Positions 22,331-26,392 of a stretch of 26,392 bases of DNA are shown piece by piece (the first letter of the stretch is position 1; each line of letters opens with the position of its first letter). The position numbers and the translations under genes were made by a program. The DNA is taken from assembly GCA_028717105.1 (NCBI GenBank), contig JAQUOM010000008.1, forward strand, positions 1-26,392, in the 5' to 3' direction. This DNA is from Candidatus Omnitrophota bacterium (lineage in GTDB: Bacteria; Omnitrophota; Gorgyraeia; Velamenicoccales; Velamenicoccaceae). The notes under the pieces are model-generated. The model searched no databases. It was not told where the DNA came from and was given only the letters and a program-made list of their open reading frames with translations.

Positions 22331-23809
22331 GTGAAAAAGAAGGAAATTCTTATCAATCACGAACACCAGGAACGGCGCGTGGCGATCCTGGAAGATGGGA
22401 AGCTGGAAAATTATTTTGTGGAACGCGCCCAGGACCGGACGATCCTGGGGAACATTTACAAGGGCCGCGTGGAAACCATCGTTCCGTCCGTTGGCGCCGC
22501 ATTCGTCAACGTCGGGATGGAGAAGAACGGTTTTCTGTATTTGAACGATACCTTATCGATGGCCATGGACTTAGATGAGTTGGATCTCAACAAGGAAAGT
22601 AACGGGAAGCGGCCGGAGAACCAGCATCTCAAGGAGGGCCAGGAATTGATGGTCCAGGTGACCAAAGAACCTTTTGGGACCAAGGGGCCGCGTCTCACGA
22701 CGCATATCAGCCTTCCCGGCCGGTATCTGGTGCTTATGCCTTTTGAAAGGCATTTCGGCGTTTCCAAAAAGATCTCCGATGATGCCGAGCGCCAGCGTCT
22801 GCGATCGATCCTTGGGGGGCTCAAGGTCCCCGAGCATATGGGCGTGATCGTCCGTACGGTAGCCTGGGGGGCTACGGATAAGGAGGTCCAGCGCGATTTT
22901 CAGCTCCTTCTGCGTCTCTGGGACCGTATCGAGAAGGCCGGCCACAGGCGCAACGCACCTTTTTTGATCTATGAAGATTACGACCTGGCCCTGCGGATGC
23001 TGCGTGATTATTTCAATGAAGAGATCGATTCCATCTGGGTGGACTCAAAAGATGAATTCAGGCGGGTCCTTCGGTTTGTCAGGTCTTACATGGCGCGGTT
23101 AAGCAACGCGGTGAAATTCTACAGGGAGAATACGCCCCTTTTTGAGAAAAAGGGGATTGAGGGGGAGATCGAGAAGCTCTATGCCATTAAGGTTTTCCTC
23201 AAGAGCGGCGCCTATGTCGTTATCGAGCCGACAGAAGGCCTGACCGTTATCGATGTTAATTCTGGAAAATTCCGTAAGAAGAATATTTCACAGGAGCAGA
23301 TGGCTTTTTCCGTGAATTGCGAATCCGCCAGGGAGATCGCCCGCCAGTTGAGACTGCGCGACGTCGGCGGCATCATCGTTATCGATTTTATCGATATGAT
23401 GGAGGAAAAGCACCGGCGCGAGTTGATCAATGTTTTCAAGTCCGCCTTGTCCAGCGACCGCGCCAAGACCGATGTCCTGGGGATCTCCAAGCTGGGTTTG
23501 ATCCAGATGACACGAGAGCGCACACACAGGACCCTGGAAAGCATCTCCTATAAGGATTGCCCGTATTGCCAGGGGAAGGGAAAGGTCAAGTCGGCGTTTT
23601 CCATCGCGCTGACGGCTCTCAGGGAGCTCAAGACGCACATCCTGAAGAACAAGGCCAGGAAGGCCACGATCGAGGTCCATCCGGATGTTGCGTCAAGCCT
23701 CAATAACGAGAATTTCCAGGCCTTGCGCAGCCTCTGCCGGCGCTTCGGCGTCCGGGCTGATGTCAAAACCAACGCCAGCTTTCATATTGAAAAGGTGCAG
23801 ATCAGCTGA
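22331..23809 (+). CDS. rng: Ribonuclease G (RNase E/G family)
   Basis: A 492-residue single-strand endoribonuclease that trims rRNA and decays mRNA. It has the usual order of an N-terminal S1-like region (TILGNIYKGRVETIVPSVGAAFVNVGMEKNGFL, about residues 37-70), 5'-sensor region and DNase I-like catalytic domain. The magnesium-binding acids are in DVNSG (Asp308) and DFIDM (Asp352). The zinc-link motif CPYCQGKG has Cys410 and Cys413. Length fits RNase G and excludes the long C-terminal scaffold of RNase E. The start is GTG 22331, preceded by AAAGGAGG at 22317-22324; an ATG five bases upstream is out of frame and ends at once. It lies upstream of rplU, a common arrangement. Confidence 0.94.
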   Translation: MKKKEILINHEHQERRVAILEDGKLENYFVERAQDRTILGNIYKGRVETIVPSVGAAFVNVGMEKNGFLYLNDTLSMAMDLDELDLNKESNGKRPENQHLKEGQELMVQVTKEPFGTKGPRLTTHISLPGRYLVLMPFERHFGVSKKISDDAERQRLRSILGGLKVPEHMGVIVRTVAWGATDKEVQRDFQLLLRLWDRIEKAGHRRNAPFLIYEDYDLALRMLRDYFNEEIDSIWVDSKDEFRRVLRFVRSYMARLSNAVKFYRENTPLFEKKGIEGEIEKLYAIKVFLKSGAYVVIEPTEGLTVIDVNSGKFRKKNISQEQMAFSVNCESAREIARQLRLRDVGGIIVIDFIDMMEEKHRRELINVFKSALSSDRAKTDVLGISKLGLIQMTRERTHRTLESISYKDCPYCQGKGKVKSAFSIALTALRELKTHILKNKARKATIEVHPDVASSLNNENFQALRSLCRRFGVRADVKTNASFHIEKVQIS

Positions 23810-23831
23810 TCGCCGCCTTTTTAAGTAAAGA

Positions 23832-23860
23832 TTGACGTTTCGGGCGCTGTATGTTATATT
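23832..23860 (+). promoter_or_regulatory. Strong promoter for rplU
   Basis: TTGACG (23832-23837), a 17-base spacer and TATATT (23855-23860) with an extended -10 TG at 23852-23853 form a strong promoter. The predicted start near 23867 gives an mRNA leader of about 130 bases before rplU. Confidence 0.8.
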
Positions 23861-23872
23861 AAACGTCTTTCA

Positions 23873-23907
23873 GGGTTTTTGCATATTTTCAAAACAGGCA
23901 AAAACTC
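23873..23907 (+). promoter_or_regulatory. Leader hairpin upstream of rplU
   Basis: GGGTTTTTGC (23873-23882) pairs with GCAAAAACTC (23898-23907), ten pairs with one wobble, right at the start of the predicted transcript. Ribosomal protein L21 leaders with hairpins are known in some bacteria. This one may be an autoregulatory binding site, but no match to a described class is claimed. Confidence 0.45.
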
Positions 23908-23996
23908 TTGCAAATATTAAAGTTCTGATAATTAAGATGTTATTGTTGTTACAGACGACTATCTACTAACTACTGTCTACTTAAGGAGCGGATACT

Positions 23997-24305
23997 ATGT
24001 ACGCAGTGATTCAAACAGGCGGAAAGCAGTATAAGGTGAACGCAGGGGATGTCCTGGCAATAGAGCTCATCGATAATAAGAAAGATGTGACGTTTCAGAA
24101 CGTGCTCATGGTCGGCGACGGCGACAAGGTTTCTGTCGGCCAGCCCTATCTTAAGGGCGCCAAAGTAACCGCAGAAGTTTTGGGCGGGATCCGTGGTCCC
24201 AAATCGATATCTTTCAAGTATCGGCGCCGCAAAAGTTCCCGCAGGCTGCGCGGCCACAGACAGGACCTGACGCAAGTCAGGATTAAAGAGATTACAGCAG
24301 GCTAG
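23997..24305 (+). CDS. rplU: 50S ribosomal protein L21
   Basis: L21 binds 23S rRNA in the large subunit. The 102-residue product is full length and carries the family start MYAVIQTGGKQYKV, the central VLMVGDGDKVSVGQPYLKGAKV and the basic C-terminal segment KYRRRKSSRRLRGHRQDLTQVRIKEI. ATG 23997 follows TAAGGAG. Its strong promoter and leader fit a highly expressed gene. In most bacteria rpmA (L27) follows directly; here only about 56 bases separate rplU from obgE, so rpmA is absent from this locus. Confidence 0.97.
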   Translation: MYAVIQTGGKQYKVNAGDVLAIELIDNKKDVTFQNVLMVGDGDKVSVGQPYLKGAKVTAEVLGGIRGPKSISFKYRRRKSSRRLRGHRQDLTQVRIKEITAG

Positions 24306-24320
24306 CAAGATCACCAAGGC

Positions 24321-24345
24321 ACCAGTAAAAGCTTTTTTCTGGTGA
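24321..24345 (+). repeat. Hairpin at the rplU-obgE junction
   Basis: CACCAG and CTGGTG flank an AAAAGCTTTT core, making a fold of roughly ten pairs with one mismatch in the short gap where rpmA would be expected. It could act as an attenuator or mRNA-processing site between rplU and obgE. It has no downstream U-tract. Confidence 0.4.
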
Positions 24346-24361
24346 CGGGTGACCGGTGGTT

Positions 24362-25336
24362 ATGTTTATTGATACAGCGAAAATACATGTTAAGGCCGGG
24401 AACGGCGGGAACGGTTGTCAGAGCTATTTCAGGGATACCAGGGTCGAACACGGCAAGCCGAACGGCGGCGATGGCGGCGATGGCGGCGATGTCGTTTTGA
24501 AGGCGGACAAGACGATCTATACGCTTCTGGATTTTCAATATCAGAGGCATTTCAAGGCCCAAAACGGTAAGCATGGTTCCAGTAACGATAAGGCGGGCGC
24601 CAGGGGGGAAGATAACCTTGTGCGCGTGCCGGTCGGGACGGTTGTCATGGACCTTGATACGGATTGCCTGATCCGGGATTTGAACCTGGACGGTATTGAG
24701 GTGGTTGTTGCCCGGGGTGGCCGGGGAGGCCACGGCAACAGCCGGCGCCGTGACGCCGAGTTGGGCCGGGCCGGCGAAGAAAAGAATATCGGTTTTAACC
24801 TGAAACTGATCGCCGATGTCGGTATTGTAGGTTTTCCCAATGCCGGGAAGTCGACTTTGATTTCGAAGATCTCCAACGCGACGCCGAAGATCGCCAGCTA
24901 TCCGTTCACGACAAAGGCGCCGACTCTGGGCGTGGTCAAACTCGAAGACCGTGACGAGGATTTTATCGTAGCGGACATTCCGGGCCTGATTGAAGGCGCC
25001 CATAAAGGCAAGGGACTGGGGGATAAGTTCCTCAAGCACGTGGAGAGGACGAAAATCCTGGTGCACCTTGTCGATATGGCCGGTGTCGACGGCCGCGATC
25101 CTCGCGAAGACTTCCGTATCATCAATGACGAATTGGAGGCTTTTTCCGAGGAGCTCGCCGATAAGAAGCAGATCATTGTCGCTAATAAGATGGATCTGGA
25201 GACGGCCCGGGAGAACTTGAAAGCGTTCCGGGCCCGTTATCGTAAAAAGATCATTCCTGTTTCTGCCTTGCAGGGAGAAGGCCTGGAGGGGCTGCTTGAA
25301 GAAATCAGCAAACAACTCTCAAAAGATCGTTATTAA
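24362..25336 (+). CDS. obgE: Obg-family GTPase ObgE
   Basis: ObgE is a ribosome-associated GTPase acting in 50S assembly and stress control. The 324-residue product has the glycine-rich Obg fold (about residues 1-155, with KAGNGGNG and the repeated GGDGGDGGD turn). The G domain follows with G1 GFPNAGKST (Gly157-Ser164), G2 TTKAPTLG, G3 DIPGLIEGA and G4 NKMD. It ends soon after the G domain, so the C-terminal OCT domain of some Obg proteins is absent. ATG 24362 gives the usual MFID start; the frame also opens at GTG 24356. Its last 41 bases overlap the start of proB. Confidence 0.95.
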   Translation: MFIDTAKIHVKAGNGGNGCQSYFRDTRVEHGKPNGGDGGDGGDVVLKADKTIYTLLDFQYQRHFKAQNGKHGSSNDKAGARGEDNLVRVPVGTVVMDLDTDCLIRDLNLDGIEVVVARGGRGGHGNSRRRDAELGRAGEEKNIGFNLKLIADVGIVGFPNAGKSTLISKISNATPKIASYPFTTKAPTLGVVKLEDRDEDFIVADIPGLIEGAHKGKGLGDKFLKHVERTKILVHLVDMAGVDGRDPREDFRIINDELEAFSEELADKKQIIVANKMDLETARENLKAFRARYRKKIIPVSALQGEGLEGLLEEISKQLSKDRY

Positions 25337-26324
25337 GGTCGGTTCCAGCCTTTTGACAGGCGGCGGAAGCTTGATCGTCCCTGAAGATTTAGAGAAGATC
25401 GTCTGTGGCATTTCCGGCCTTGTCCGGGAAGGAAAAAAAGTGATTTTGGTGACTTCGGGCGCGGTTGCCAGCGGCCTGTCGGTCCTGGGTTTCAAAAAAC
25501 GGCCGACCGCCCTGGCTGAACTTCAGGCCGCCGCCGCCGCGGGGCAGAATATCCTCATGCAGGCTTACGCTTCTGAGTTCGCGAAGCACGGACTAAAGTG
25601 CGCCCAGATCCTGATCACCCGGGAAGATTTTCACGACCGTCAGCGCTATTTGAACGCCCGCGGCACGATTAATACCCTCCTTCGTCACGGTGTCATTCCG
25701 GTTATCAATGAAAACGATGCGGTCTCGACCGAGGAGATCAAGTTCGGCGATAACGATACGCTTTCGGCCCGTGTGGCGGCTGCGGTAGAGGCCGATGGTC
25801 TTTTGATCCTTTCCGATATTGATGGTTTGTATGAGCGTTTTGATAAATCGTCCGGTACGGGCAGCCATCTTTTAAAGGAAGTGGCGTCGATCACGCCTGA
25901 GATTGAACGTCTGGCCTGCGGTACGGACAAGATGGGCTGCGTGGGCGGGATGTCGACCAAGATTGTAGCGGCGCGCATTGCGACCAATGCCGGAATTCCC
26001 GTGATCCTGGCCCATGGCCTGAAAAGTCCGCTCAGGGCCGGTTTCGCTCCGGGAGAGGAACACGACGGCACGCGGTTTTCCGTCGCCAATTTTACCGGCG
26101 CCAAAAAGCACTGGATCGCTTTCGAGGCGCAGGTCAAGGGGAGAATTATTGTCGATGAAGGCGCCCGGGCGGCCTTGACAACCCAGGGTCGCAGCCTTCT
26201 GGCTCCCGGCGTCAAGGGGGTCGAGGGCGATTTTAAGGCCGGCCAGGCGGTTGATATCTGCGATATCAAAGGCGTGTGTTTTGCCAGAGGGAAGTTCAAT
26301 TTTTCGTCTTCGGAATTGATCTAG
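25296..26324 (+). CDS. proB: Glutamate 5-kinase, interrupted by an in-frame TAG near its C-terminus
   Basis: ProB phosphorylates glutamate in the first step of proline synthesis. It has the amino-acid kinase domain (IVIKVGSSLLTGGG near the start, VTSGAVASG, PVINENDAVS, FGDNDTLSARVAA, GMSTKIVAA) and most of the C-terminal PUA domain. The predicted start is TTG 25296, inside obgE, with GGAGGG at 25285-25290 as a well-placed Shine-Dalgarno and KIVIKVGSS close after. Translation stops at TAG 26322-26324 after 342 residues. The same frame then continues for 20 codons that look like the normal ProB ending, so this is a recently broken gene, a sequence error, or a read-through case. The kinase domain is intact, so activity may survive. 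Confidence 0.9.
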   Translation: MKKSANNSQKIVIKVGSSLLTGGGSLIVPEDLEKIVCGISGLVREGKKVILVTSGAVASGLSVLGFKKRPTALAELQAAAAAGQNILMQAYASEFAKHGLKCAQILITREDFHDRQRYLNARGTINTLLRHGVIPVINENDAVSTEEIKFGDNDTLSARVAAAVEADGLLILSDIDGLYERFDKSSGTGSHLLKEVASITPEIERLACGTDKMGCVGGMSTKIVAARIATNAGIPVILAHGLKSPLRAGFAPGEEHDGTRFSVANFTGAKKHWIAFEAQVKGRIIVDEGARAALTTQGRSLLAPGVKGVEGDFKAGQAVDICDIKGVCFARGKFNFSSSELI

Positions 26325-26387
26325 ATCAAACTGGCCAAAGGAAAAAAAGAGGTCGTCCACAGGGACGATTTGGCCATTCTGGATTAG
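26325..26387 (+). other. In-frame continuation of proB after the internal TAG
   Basis: The frame after TAG 26322-26324 encodes IKLAKGKKEVVHRDDLAILD and ends at TAG 26385-26387. The VVHRDDL string is the usual closing strand of the ProB PUA domain, and the following codons give a total length of about 363, normal for ProB. ATG at 26390-26392, two bases after the second stop, could start the next gene (proA is the usual neighbour), but nothing more is visible. Confidence 0.75.
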
Positions 26388-26392
26388 CGATG

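Noticed and set aside
24465..24491. Tandem GGCGATGGC-type repeats as a microsatellite
   Set aside because: They encode the conserved GGDGGDGGD turn of the Obg fold, so protein constraint explains them.
24311..25315. Minus-strand open frame of 334 codons opposite obgE
   Set aside because: Fully antisense to ObgE with its intact GTPase motifs; the composition looks like a mirror of the real gene, with no domain of its own.
1..26392. CRISPR array, phage genes, transposase or tRNA genes
   Set aside because: No regularly spaced direct repeats, integrase or transposase motifs, or tRNA-like folds were seen on either strand.

Overview
The window is about 26.4 kb of gene-dense bacterial DNA. Every supported protein gene is on the + strand. 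It encodes a type IV pilus (T4P) machine with an outer-membrane secretin, MreBCD/PBP2/RodA elongasome proteins and several short palindromic intergenic repeats. This points to a Gram-negative, rod-shaped, diderm bacterium. Gene order and repeat style recall uncultivated lineages such as Omnitrophota or Desulfobacterota-like bacteria. That placement is an impression from memory, not something the sequence proves.

Layout. (1) 1-512: 3' end of aroA. (2) 581-5867: a good promoter, then mreB, mreC, mreD, mrdA (PBP2) and rodA, tightly packed or overlapping. (3) 5919-7640: the B12-type radical SAM protein of the TIGR03960 family. (4) 7641-21735: a T4P and cyclic-di-GMP block. It holds a membrane HAMP-GAF-degenerate GGDEF protein, a stand-alone MshEN protein, two PilB-type ATPases, an HD-GYP response regulator and PilC. 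A c-di-GMP-I (GEMM-I) riboswitch with an intrinsic terminator follows, then the pilin and pilM-N-O-P-Q, closed by a strong terminator. (5) 21859-26392: a short radical SAM-linked protein (DUF2344), RNase G, ribosomal protein L21, ObgE and glutamate 5-kinase (proB). A possible start codon of the next gene lies on the last three bases.

How the parts fit. Regions 2, 3 and 5 are fragments of a widely conserved order (mreBCD-mrdA-rodA-TIGR03960-TIGR03936-rng-rplU-rpmA-obgE-proB). Here the T4P block separates the TIGR03960 and TIGR03936 partners, and rpmA is missing between rplU and obgE. proB carries an in-frame TAG shortly before its conserved C-terminus.

The most interesting system is the c-di-GMP wiring of the pilus. 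One cluster combines a GGDEF protein that has lost its active site but kept the RxxD inhibitory site, MshEN-type domains on or beside the assembly ATPases, a complete HD-GYP phosphodiesterase, and a riboswitch/terminator directly upstream of the major pilin. The riboswitch is itself unusual. About 42 nt holding two extra hairpins are inserted in one strand of P2, yet the canonical 3+3 base pairs and the GAAA tetraloop remain, and the specificity position is G, as expected for c-di-GMP rather than cGAMP. No active diguanylate cyclase, PilT or prepilin peptidase is visible in the window.
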